From NCBI GenBank assembly GCA_002118135.1, contig BDIU01000182.1, positions 1 through 64,000 on the forward strand: a stretch of DNA of 64,000 nucleotides, in the 5' to 3' direction. The translations under genes and the position numbers were made by a program. Shown piece after piece: positions 11,169 through 22,213 of the stretch. The number at the start of each line of letters is the position of its first letter. The first letter of the stretch is position 1. The notes under the pieces were generated by a model. It had not been told where the DNA came from. It saw nothing but the letters and a program-made list of their open reading frames with translations, and did not search any database. Source of the stretch: Trebouxia sp. TZW2008. Lineage: Eukaryota; Chlorophyta; Trebouxiophyceae; Trebouxiales; Trebouxiaceae.

Positions 11169-14100
11169 GGCAGCAGGGTCTTCACGGGCTCAACGACTCG
11201 CGGAGCAAAGGCGCAGCATGCCAGGCAAAGTGCAGTCGTTCTGTGCACGCACCGCTTGCAAGGTTTGAGCAGTCTGTGCTCCAAGGCTGCAGTAGCCATG
11301 ACTCATGATCAGATGGCTGATCTGTCCATGCGACTCATGAAGCTTTGTGCATGAATTTCAAGTTCAGCTGTGTGCCTCGACGTTACAGACACATAAGTCG
11401 CGTTTGCAATGACTTTGTTGTGCAGCTTTGTGCGATTTCGGCTGCGGCATATGCATGCTGCTTGAGGCCATTGACCCAAAATTCGCGCTGGGCATGCAGA
11501 ATTGCTTCAGCAATTCAAAGCAAGCTTGGATAGATTCTAGCTTCTATACCGGTAGATGCATTGTGGCATCTAAAACAAGGGCACAAGTTTGCACATAAGA
11601 TCATCGGCACGCTTTTGTTGCAGAAAAGCTGGCTGTGCACTGGCAGATCAATACACGGCCGACCCCTTATAATTATTACATCAAGGGTGTTGTTGTGGTA
11701 CCCTGTAGTAAACCCTGGAAGCGCATTTGTCAGGTTACTGAACATTCACAACCGCTTGTTTGGCTGCTAGACAGACCTGTCAGCTGCAGTTGACACAACA
11801 GCTTCCAACATGCACTGGAGCATGCAGAAGTGGCACCATTCCCTGAATCACGCCCACCTGCAATTTCTGTTTATATCTTGAATGTTATCAGGGATGCCCA
11901 CATATCTGACATGCCTTTGACAGCACACATGGCAATCTTGTGCACAATTGTTTCACATCTTAGCTGGCAATGGCAGCATGTGCTCAAGTCACAGGTCAAG
12001 CATCACCAGCATACCTGAGTTGTAATGCGGGAGCGCTTGGCACTGCATACCCAGCGCCATCAGGGTCAATAGGCTTGCAGAGCTCAGAAGCTTGTAAAAC
12101 AAGTTCAGAACAGTCTTCAAAGATAAACACCAACAAACCTTTGTCAGGTATATCACCATTTGACATTTGGGGTCTACTGCCTTTGCATGACTGTTTGTGA
12201 CCAATAGCAGCAGCTCGGCCAATAGCGCAGCACAGCTCAGAATATCCTCAACTGCGGACAGCTTCACAATCACTCATTGCCACTCGACTAATTTGCTGAG
12301 GCAAAAATTGTTTGCGATTTTCCATGCAAAACATCAATAAACACCACCCAAGCCCGCCCTAGACAGACTGGAGCTAGTATGAGCATGGCCGTCCTGCAAA
12401 TGAAGGTGCCTGAGACGCTGTCTTCCATCACACAACCCATGACCAAACCTGAACATTCATACTCCTGTTGGGCGCATCGCAGTATGCCGCTTCAGCTTTG
12501 GAAAACAGCAGACTCAGCAACATTGACCATGGTCAAGATGAACATTATGGTTGGAGCAATGCCGCAAAGTGAGCAGCATTGCTTGCATGACATGTATGCA
12601 AATGACAAGCAGCATTGGCGCGCCACCCTATCGTTGCGGTTATCTGAACAAGACACCACTACACAACTGTTCACTATGACAGGCCTGGGCTTCTGATTTT
12701 TGATGGGCTGTGAGTGCTCTGCAAGCAAATAGGCAATAGCACATCAAGGCAGCCGAGTCTGTTTTACAATTGCAGCTTATCATTGACCTTTTAGGAGTGC
12801 TGCAGCAGGGGCATGCAAGGTTGATATACTGTCAGTACTAGTGTGCAGTGCTGTCAAGTTGCTGCTGCAATTTCTAGAAGCCCAAGCATCAGCTTGGGCT
12901 TCGGCTTGCCTGCACTCACCCTTCGTCGACTCCTGCCAAGGATAGCCACCATGTACAAGTGTATGGAGCACTGGGGGCTACAAAGCTGCGAAAAAATCAG
13001 GTCAGGGCTTTGCGATCAGCGTTAGAGACTGCATTCTTGGGGGATACTCAACATCTATTCCCCTCAGGCCCAATGATCAGAGCCCTGCGTGCACGTGGAC
13101 GGGGACCACCAATATACCTGTTGCGAGCAACACGCTCACAAGGCCGCTGTGAACAAACGCAACGGGCGTGAGCCACCCTTGCACACTCGAAATGCGTATG
13201 CAACCTGCAGAGGTTGAGCGAAAGCCTTGCACGTGCCCACAATTCGTTGCAATTCCTACGCTGCCCGAGCAGTATTGCGCCAAGATGGGTTAACGCATAT
13301 CCGGCCTTGGGTCTTAACCCTATAGGGTTATCAGTCCCATAAAATGTCAAAGCCTGTCCAGCTATATAGAGAGGTGATTCGAAAAAGGACATTACCCGGC
13401 CCATCGGATCAGCCAGGCAGACAGACGGACAGACAGGAGCAACAGAGAGTCGTGCCGCGAGTGGTTCCTTCGATGGGCATTTATCAACGCGAGTCTCCGG
13501 GAACTGCTCGTTGCATGCAAACCGGTCAGTGGGCCGCAGATGCAGTAGATCAAATAAGTAGGTATGCAGACAAATCCGGTACGCCGAAGGTAAGTCAGGT
13601 CGGCAGTGCTCAAAGGTAGGTAAGCAGACATGTCAGATACGCTGGAGGTAAGTCGTTCCCAAGAGTCTGTTGCTGTGTTGCAGCGCATCAAAGGTGCTTG
13701 CACAGTCAAGCTCAAGCTTGCGAGCTTGCAAGAACTACTAGAAACCTCAATGTCAAGCAGTGTAAGACAGGTGTGCGGTCACCAAATATGGCTTCCAAGG
13801 AGTTGATTGATAAGTCTTTGCTTTTGCACTGAAAAGGAACTTTTCCAAAGACAAGATTCTTGTTTCCAAAGACAATTCCAAGTGATGACGCTTGCCATCT
13901 GCTTGAATAATTGCATGCAGTTTGCTGTATGCATATTGCAAATGGCTGCTTGCACATGAACAATAATTGCAGACGTCTTGCTGCGGAGCTTGAAGCTTTG
14001 GATTCCACAAACTCTCTTAAGAAGCTTCTTTGAGTGCAATACATTGTTTCCAGCTCAGATCCGATTCATGATCACGAAGGACTCATCGCCAAGCAAACCT

Positions 14101-16019
14101 GCAGCAGCTGGCTTTGAAATGCAAATCAGCTGGGCATCGAAAGTAGAGGACAGGTGTTCAGATAGCACACACAGCCTGCCCTTTGTCAAAAGAATCAAGG
14201 CGGTTCCTGCGCAAGTAAGTCATCGATCAGATCTAGAGGTGATGCATGAGATAACTTGTGAAGCAGATTGCAATCGCACAGCCGTCCTCGAATGCGCTGC
14301 AGAGCAATTACTGAGTCCACCCTCAAGACACTCCACAATGATGCGAGCAGCTTCGTTATTTTCTCTTTTTCGTGATTAGTGGCACTTGGCCAACGCGAGC
14401 AGATCGCTCACCTGCATTCAAGCTGTTATTAGCGTTCAATAGTGCAAATAGCGATCGCAAGGTCACAATAATACTCGTGACGATACTGCCAGACTGCGTT
14501 AAGTTGGCCCCAAGAAGTACTCTTGTGGGGTGGGTCTGGGTCAACCCCATCCACCCTTTTTCAAAACTTCTGTGCGCCCCAACCATGGCCCCCAGTTTAA
14601 CCCCCCGTCCCCCTTTAGATCATAGCTCGCTGGGTTTGTGAAAATTTTGACGTATGATTGCGCCGGCCAGCCTCTACAATATCGCCTCCCAAGATTGTTG
14701 CTCACGCCTTGGACATGCATGGAAGAGTTGCCAGTGCCCTTGTTTTCAAGTTTGCAAGACTTGCAGGTGTGCGACTGCAGCGGGACCTGCCAGGACTCAT
14801 AACACGACTTGCCACGAGCGGTTGCGGTGCAAATTAAGGAGGGCCACTTGGCAACCCCTGACTGATAAAAATCGATTCTGTTCGCTAACGAAGAATCACC
14901 TGTATAGATCGGACCTGGTCACGATGACTTGTCTTGAGCAAGCAGCAGGCGCAACTGCAGCCGGCCAGATCAGCATACTGAAGGCAGGTGTCGAGCATCT
15001 CACGTTTGTATAGCTACACAGGGACTTTCAACGCAGATGCGCTATATGCCCACCGGGGAAAAGCATTGTCCCAACTGCCATGACTGAACACCTTCTGTCT
15101 AAATAGGGCGTATCGCAAATACGCGGGCAAAGCAATCAAGACACGCACAAGCCTCAATGAGTTCGAATTTCGGTTTTTGTTTTTCAACTTGCTTGCAGAC
15201 AGAGACTATGCGGTACTCATACTCTAGCTGAAAAGTAACAGTTATTTATGAAGCTGATGTCATGGCTGGCATGCTGACAGTGTTGCAGCATTGCGAATGT
15301 CAGGACACCTGTTCTGACAACTCATAATGGGCTTCAAATGGCTTCCGCTAAATTCAACATGATTAAGTCTTGAGCATTTTGTCCCCGAGAGTCACTAGGC
15401 TATAGCTTTGCTCTTGTTTCAGGTAGCTTTTCTGCATGGGGCAATGCTGTCCAAGAGATTCTGCTTCTGCTAGCAGTGAATGTGCGGACAATTTGGAAAG
15501 CAACTGCACAAGGGTCTTCAAACGGTCCCATATGGCCAAGACCACAAAAGCTGCAAAGCAAAGCATATGTCAGCAAAGATCACCTGCATTGGCTGCAGTA
15601 GGAGCAGTACAACCTCAATGCTGCTTTGTCACTCCTACTGTGATCATGCTGACAAACTCTGTGTATCTGGCGTCAGACTGAACTATTTCTGATGTCAGAT
15701 GACTGAATGCCAGGACCTGATGGACTTGTGAACGTAATCTATGAGAGAAACAACCTAAACAGACGTGCATGACCAAAACAAATGCTTTCAAGCAAAACCT
15801 GGTACAAAGCATTAGAATCTTGCAGACTTGACACTTTCAAAACCTGTAGAGCATGCAGGGATTCTGTGCCATTGGACCTGCGAGATTGCCTCCGCAATGG
15901 GCTATGCTCTAGTAGCAAGCAGCACTGGCTAGGTGATGGGGTGCTTGCAAGGGCAGCGTGCTGGTGCTGTCTGTAGCTCAAGCTACTGCAACATGCTTTG
16001 AGCCTCGTTGATTCACCGC
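11169..16019. other. Long stretch without a supported gene
   Basis: I tried both strands and could not assemble a convincing exon chain. Possible exon-like pieces are 14044-14215 (+), ending at a good gtaagt donor, and 15363-15540 (-), but they stay isolated. CpG-rich blocks lie at about 13060-13620 and 14050-14950, and a C-rich block at 14511-14626. A short palindrome-rich piece (aagcttgcgagcttgcaag) lies near 13715-13735. Confidence 0.5.
13060..13620. promoter_or_regulatory. Orphan CpG-rich block, possible promoter
   Basis: CpG is dense, about 14 in 13100-13260, with a tatata-like motif at ~13362. No gene start was assigned here. By analogy with the CpG-rich gene starts in this window it may mark a transcription start. 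The minus-strand frame 13048-13404 crosses it but resembles no known family. Confidence 0.3.
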
Positions 16020-17806
16020 TCATGCACATGAAAGTGCTTGACCCATGTTTTGAACGCTGCCAGACACACTGATGCTATGCGTGATGTTGTTTGTCTTGAA
16101 GGCATGATGATTACCTTTGTGATCTGCCCCTAGGAAAGCGAGGCGCTTGCTTGAGGCCTTCATCTTGATGCTGTACGGCACGGGCAGATATGCCTCCAGC
16201 TGCAATGGTGATGGGGCACTGAACTCTAGGAGGGTCATTTTGACCGTCCCCAGCTGCCCATCTTCCACCGTCCATGTACCAGCGTGCCTCAATTTCTGTG
16301 CTGATTGCCAAAGTGCATGTTGCATCTGCAAAGCATAGAACATGCAATTTGCAACTATCAATACGCCATTCCCTCTGATGCTCCTGGGTTGCATGTAGAG
16401 TGCACGTGCTTCTCATTGAGCTTGTGCAATGGAGTGCCAGCCCATTTTCGAGGTGATGCTTCTTCAAGCCTAGCAGGGTGCTGTGCTTCAGTGTGGTATA
16501 GTGTTGAAGCAGGGTAGGTTTGTCACCTTGCCTGCACAATCTTGTTTTGTAGATCACTACTGTGTCACAGTGCTGTGTGATATTCTGTTGTCAAATACAC
16601 AGGACTGACCTGGTTGTGCTGCCAATCCATGGTCAACATACTGCTGAAAGCAGTCCTTGTCCCAAGAAGAGAATGGTGGTCTAGACCTGAAGCGCTGAGC
16701 TGCGTCTGCTTTGCTTTTGAAAAGGGATTTGCGCCGCCGTGCACCAGCCGCTAGCTTCACATACTCTTGCACTCCTTCATTAAAGCTGCAAAAACAAGCA
16801 AAAAATCCTGTCAGTTGTGTGTGTTGGCAAAATTTCAGCTCCTGTACAACTCAGATTGCAATTGAAGGTTCACAACTTCATGGCAGAAGGTATGTGAAAC
16901 TACATGGAAACAGCTGACAACATGAATGCGAATATGCATGATGGTGTCTGCAACCTGTAACACGTCACGAGGGATTGGCATGCAAAGTTTGAAACCAATT
17001 ACGGCAGCTGAGCAGTCACTCATACTTTGCGTCACCTGCTTTTATGTGCATGGGCCACAGCACTGGTTCATATGCATAGATGGCCGCAAAACTTCCAGGT
17101 TGCTCTGCTTCAACCCTGATGGCTGTCTGAGCCCCCACAGAGTGGGCGAAAACAAAGCACCCTGCAGCATCTGGCTCAGGTCAGACAGAGCAGTTGCAAA
17201 CACAAAGCCTGGTGAGTCAAGAGCACTGGCCTGGCACGAACGATGCATGAACAGACCTTGCAAGCTCATTGTGTTGATCACTGACGCAATGTCCTGTGCG
17301 TACACCTCAGCCAGGTTGCCGCATGGAGCTGGCAGGGCACCTTGGCCTCTGAGCTCGACTCCCCAGCACTGAAAATTGTGCCGGCTCAGGTATTCGGCCT
17401 GTGCGTTGCACGGACACTGCGAAGCCGGTGCATATGTGGGTTGCCACTGTGCTGCACTGAACGCTGCTCGTACCAGCGGTTTGTAGCAGTAAATGTGAAA
17501 GCCATTTGCGTTCAAGAAGAGGACGATGGGCCCTTGATCGCCAGCCAGATGGAGCAGGTTGACAGAAGTCCCGTCAGCTGTTCTCACAGCCACCATAACA
17601 CGGTCACACACGACGTCTCCAGTGGGCACATTGCTCAGTAGGGAGCAGTTAAGATGAATCCGCTCTCTGCGAACGGGTGGCCTCTGTGGGCAGAAACTAT
17701 GACGAAGACTGGGTGTGTGGACTGGCGAGACGTCATATGTCCTTGCACTTTGCGCTTTACGGGTGAGCAGATATGCATGCTCGCTTGACCCTGGTTTCGG
17801 AGCCAT
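16020..17806 (-). CDS. Alpha/beta hydrolase fold protein (6 exons)
   Basis: Exons: 17806-17474, 17398-17257, 17161-17036, 16774-16610, 16295-16115, 16068-16020, giving 331 aa. The exon 3/4 junction is the weakest: the acceptor used (gaag) is poorer than a tgcag 11 bases upstream that breaks phase, so a small exon may be missing. The fold is clear: a strand and oxyanion region (VLFLNANGFH, ~75-84), YKPLAEYLSRHNFQCWGVELRGQG across junction 1, then the nucleophile elbow FAHSVGAQ (Ser in HSVGA) in exon 3, followed by YAYEPVLWP. CPITIAAGG in exon 5 is the strand before the acid residue. The late HMGP-type His region is only weakly seen (VQNMGQ). The substrate is unknown. N-terminal residues 1-50 may be a targeting sequence. 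Confidence 0.78.
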
Positions 17807-18162
17807 CTCGATCGCCCTGTGTTCCTTTCACCAACACCATGTACCTTGAAGATATAGAGATTTCTGCGGCGTGAGATCTGTTGTCATTTCTTACAACGAA
17901 GCGCTGCGGATATGCAATGTACACAAATTATTGGGCAATGAACCAATTCGTTGATCCTGCAATTTCACATTGCTAAGGTGCATGCTTGAACATGCACGAA
18001 CATATGTTGCTTGAGCGCTTGCCCATGTACAAGAGACACATATGTTCAGGAACACATCATGACTGTAAGGCTGCACCACCTGTAACTCAAAAGCCTGCAG
18101 CAACAAAGTCCATGTACTTCGTATGCATGGTGGCTTATGATTGCTTGGCTTATGCTTCATAA
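17807..18162. other. Intergenic spacer upstream of the hydrolase gene
   Basis: About 355 bp between the hydrolase start (17806) and the end of the next minus-strand gene (18163). The part next to the hydrolase start is CpG-containing, consistent with a promoter. No element was recognised in the rest. Confidence 0.4.
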
Positions 18163-19124
18163 TTATGAAATCTGTTTATAAGATCTAGACACGCAAGCTG
18201 GTGTGGAATGCGTCCATTCTCTTGCTACTTGATATGTGGTACATGCTTGCTCTTCAAGGAATGGACAGAATGACACTAATGTTTGAATCTGATCAGCAAA
18301 TGTGGCACCTTGTACACCTCCTCTTAGCTTCTTGACAGGTCGTTGAAGGTCCTCTTTTAAATCCTCTGGAGGCTCTAGAGACCTCTCGAGATCTGTGATT
18401 GTGACTTTGTTGTTAGCATGTGGCCATTCTTTTTGAGAAAATACGCCATTGCAGAGTATGCCTGCAAACACCCCTCGATAGACACATAGGCTTGCAACCT
18501 TTGGTGGAATGCGTTTGATTCCTTGGACTTGCAAAATTATCTTATCAAGCAAAAGCTGTCACGATGACATGCTAATGAATGGCGTTTTCTAGTTTCACAA
18601 CGTACTACTTGTCATGAAGCATCAACATGTCAAAATCTGTGTGTTGTGTCAAACAGCAAGATGAGGACTTGCAAAACATAAAGCAACTGGTCTGCATCTC
18701 ATGATGCAGACATGTGCCAGTAACTCAGACATGTCATGACTCAGAAGATCAACAAACATGACATTGTAGTTTTGAGCATGTGCAAGAGATTTTGCACAAA
18801 AATCACTTTTTAATTTTTTTTAGAAACTTCTACATACCTGGTCAGGCGTGCATCCTTCATACACAAGCAGCTGATCGCCCGTCAAATGCAACAAGTGATG
18901 TGTCTTGCCATCGGTCAAATCCAAAATCAAAGGAAGTTGAGACATTGCATGCGCTGCCAGCAAACAACAAATGACTTGGCCTCTGCCTCCCTTGAAGGAA
19001 TATGGTCCAGGTGAGGCCACTTCTTTCTACAAGCAAACATCAAGAGTGTTACCAATGCAATACGAGACAAGATCAGCGATACTCACTTTCAAAACCACAA
19101 AATAGGAGTTTGACCTCACCTGTG
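18163..19124 (-). CDS. Hypothetical protein, partial model (3 exons)
   Basis: Three exon-like pieces on the minus strand fit in phase: about 19124-19092 (ending at donor gtgagt), 19026-18838 (63 codons, ending CTPDQ before gtatgt) and about 18537-18163 (ending at a stop). The middle piece has LPLILDLTDGKTHHLLHL and LLVYEGCTPDQ; the last is charged (EWPHANN, LEPPEDLKEDLQRPVKKLRGG). I do not recognise the family. The start is not located, because upstream exons may lie beyond the C-rich block at 19214. Confidence 0.5.
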
Positions 19125-19213
19125 CTGCATGTGGATGTTTAAATTGAAATACTGCTGTACCTTCTGTGGATTGCTTATGTGCAATCTGCTAGAGCCCATC
19201 AATTAATGCGGTT

Positions 19214-19272
19214 TGCAGGGGGTCCTGCATTCCCCGCTCTGCCCCAGGGGCACGACCCCCGCCCACGTACGG
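19214..19272. repeat. C-rich island
   Basis: A short, strongly C-rich stretch (ggggtcc, cccccgccc) in AT-richer DNA. Similar islands occur at 1108-1148, 3848-3900, 14511-14626 and 30643-30700. A 17-base word, tgcttgcccccactggg, is shared between 3855-3871 and, in reverse complement, 1131-1150, so at least two may belong to one dispersed element. Confidence 0.45.
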
Positions 19273-20204
19273 CCGAAATTCACATTTGACATATGCTCAG
19301 TGCAGAATGATGCTATGTTGTGCATGTGTTGCTGTGTACACATGATCAGCTGTCCATTGTCTTGATGGCAACCAACATCTGCAACATCTGCAATCATGAT
19401 TGTACCATCTCTGCAATCTAATCACTAATGTAGTCCCAATGACGTCTGCTCCATTGTTGACTCAACACACTGCTGGATGTTGCTGCCCAGCATCCCGCAG
19501 ACAATGTCTAGTGTGACTTATTGCTGCAAAGTTATGTCTCTAAGCATAATGGACAGGAGCACACGATAGCGAGGTGTCAATAATTTATTGAGGCTGGGAA
19601 GAAGACGCAGTCCATGTTGTCATTGCATAGCTGCAATGTTTGCTGTGGCTATTCATATTTTGCTTGTAAATCAGCATCAGCTAAAGCCAAAGTACTCCGT
19701 CGCAGCTCCCAAACATTTCATCAATATTTCTGCATGCCTGTAGCTTTTGAACCTGTCAAGCATTCCTATTTTGTGCTGCATACTGTGCGGCTGTGCTTTT
19801 TACTCGCATGCCAGTGCTTGCAGGTTTGTAGTACGTCATTGCTTTGTTTACAAACATCTGCTGCAAATGCAGACATTGCCGACTCAATCAATAGAGGGCC
19901 TCAGATATCTCATTGAGAAGAAGGACTACTTGAGGCTCTGCTTGAAGGATACTGCTGCCAGGGGGTCCCTTAGGTGACTTGCAGCAAGACGATCCTTCTC
20001 AAGCATAAGGGCCTCTACTTTGTGGCGCAAACTCAGCGGCACCCAACATTTTGCAGTGCCTGTGACTGCCTGTTCTAAACAGCAATCCTGTAGCCTTGTA
20101 TGCCAGCATGCCTAGACCATTTTTGTACATGTACTTGGTGCAAGCTTTAGACACTGACCGTCACACTGTTGGCCAACTCACTGACATCATTTGCTCTTCT
20201 TCTT
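19273..20204. other. Unassigned stretch
   Basis: No supported exon. It may hold 5' exons of the plus-strand gene that ends at 21493; the open frames around 19614-19977 are not convincing. Confidence 0.35.
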
Positions 20205-21493
20205 TCACAATCAGAGTGGCCTTCAGGCATCGGGTGCCAGACAGAAGCACCTGTGCATCCGCTACATTGCAGAGAGCACGGACTCCCACTTTCGGCACAA
20301 AGATTACAGACTGTTTTGAAGCCGATCTGCTGTACACGCACATGTGGCATGGCAAGATGCTGATCTGCGGTCAGGTTGTGCACGATCTTGCAACGCACTG
20401 AGACACGGCAGACAATAGCTTGGACAGCAGGTGTCGATAGCTAAAGAGCCACTCCTCTACCTGCTGTCTTGCCCCTAATGACGCGAGTTTGGCAGTTGCT
20501 GTGAAATCTCTGTCTTTGAGACTGCTGAGTCTGATCAAAGTTTCACACCGTGTGTCTCCCTATGCAAAAGGACACTGTTCAGGACACTAATCTCAACAAT
20601 GATCCTCGAGCAGGTCAGTCCTTGCTTGTCTGCTTTCTGAGCTGCAATGCTGCAGGTTGCACAAGCAGAAAGCATACAAAAGCCCATTTGACCTGAGACG
20701 GCCTTGCCTGCCAGGCTCACAAGACCTTGCAGCCTTGCAGACACTGCATATGCTCCAGACAGACTCAGACCACTGTTCGCCTATCTCAGCCATCAAGTTC
20801 AGTCCAGCAGACCTTACTGCTGTGACTCATCTCCTTGAGCTGAAGACGATTCAGTCCAACCAGGAGCATGCAGGCTCAAACACCTTGTATCTGTATGAAC
20901 AACTGGCGTTTCTGGACAGCTTGACGTCAATAGAGCCCCCTGCTCTCAAAAGAAGGCGTTTGCGGCATCAGCATTTCTGGCGAGATAGTGACAAGCTCAC
21001 CGCGGCAGAAAGAGTCTATGCGCGGTCAGCTGATGTGAACTCAGCTCTGGATTCTGGCAAGCCTGTGACTACATGCAATCAGCTGGATCAAGCAGATCAC
21101 ACAAGTGCTTGGACAGTGTGCCTCACAGTTCATGGAGCTACAGAGTTTTTGAACCGGAAGATTAGTCCAATAGGTAAATTGCTTGTGCAGCACAACAGAT
21201 TTAGTTTGGTTGTACAACACATGCATATGCTGGTGTAAAATTTTGTCGCAAATACATGTCATGCTGCACAGAGCATCTGGGCAAGTATGCCAGCTTCTCT
21301 TGATCAAAGAGATGTGTCCAGGTCACTGACTTGTGCAATTGCATTGATTGCAGGCGTAAGACTTTATAGAGCAATGATGGCACAGATGCAGCTTCAGCAG
21401 CAGGTGCTGCATGTTCAGCATGCACAGCTAACAGGCCTTGCAGACGCTGTCATGGCAGCTGGCAACACCCCTCCAGTCGAACCTGAATTGTGA
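20205..21493 (+). CDS. Hypothetical protein, 3' part (start not found)
   Basis: The two last exons are well supported: 20656-21173 (phase 2 in, phase 1 out at gtaaat) joined to 21354-21493, which ends ...NTPPVEPEL and a stop. Another likely exon is about 20218-20371, after a pyrimidine-rich acceptor (ctcttcttctttcacaatcag), encoding VAFRHRVPDR...THMWHGKMLICG; a connecting piece between them is missing. The big exon has KRRRLRHQHFWRD, a possible nuclear localisation signal. The tail is Met/Gln-rich (MMAQMQLQQQVLHVQHAQL) and probably helical. I recognise no family. Confidence 0.5.
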
Positions 21494-22213
21494 GTTGCTG
21501 AATCTTGCCAAGTCTTTGACCAGAAAGTGCACGAATCAGCAGCCATTTCCCCACATAGCTCGAATCAGAGACCTATGGTTTTGTGATTTCAATACTAGCA
21601 TAACTATCACAGCAAATTGGTTGACCCAGCTCCTGTCTCAGCTAGCATCGGGTGATGAGCGACCTAACAGTGGTGCACCTAACAGTAGTGTATGCACTGC
21701 ACAAGGCTCACGCTTGTATCATAAAATGGTTGAGTGCCATGAGCTATGTCATCAGTTACATGTAAAGATTGACCACACGTTGATACACTACATTCTGGAG
21801 ATAGCAAAAGCTTGCCAGAGCACAGCAAGTGACAATAAAGCAATGCAAAGCAAATCCTGATGAAGCGCTTTGTGCGCCAGCTGAGGTAAGCCCTGGAACA
21901 CAGTGCTGTGCAGACTGATTGCACATAGAATCAGACTTTGCCACAGCTAAGACGGATCTGGAAAGCCAACACAGTAGCAGACACCATTCTGACATTGGTC
22001 AATGGACACCTAGCTCAAAGCAGGTCAAGTCGATCAATCAAGCAACAACTTGAAACACATTGTTCTCATCACACAGCTATCTATGAAAGTCAACTGAGCC
22101 GTAAAAAGGTGATGGATCTGATGGAAAACATGTGCAGGCTGCTCTAAAACCATGTAAGGCTTGACACGAAGCAGCACTTTACACGCACAACATATCACAA
22201 GCAGTAAAACTGT
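21494..22213. other. Convergent intergenic region
   Basis: This lies between the ends of a plus-strand and a minus-strand gene, so it probably holds both 3' UTRs and terminators. No further feature was recognised. Confidence 0.5.

Noticed and set aside
13048..13404. 118-aa minus-strand open frame
   Set aside because: It lies in a CpG-rich block with low stop density; Arg/Cys-rich and without motif or neighbouring exons.
17042..17256. Reading the hydrolase frame straight through to a stop at 17042 (254-aa single exon)
   Set aside because: That frame lacks the GxSxG-type motif; splicing 17257 to 17161 restores FAHSVGAQ and YAYEPVLWP in the expected order.
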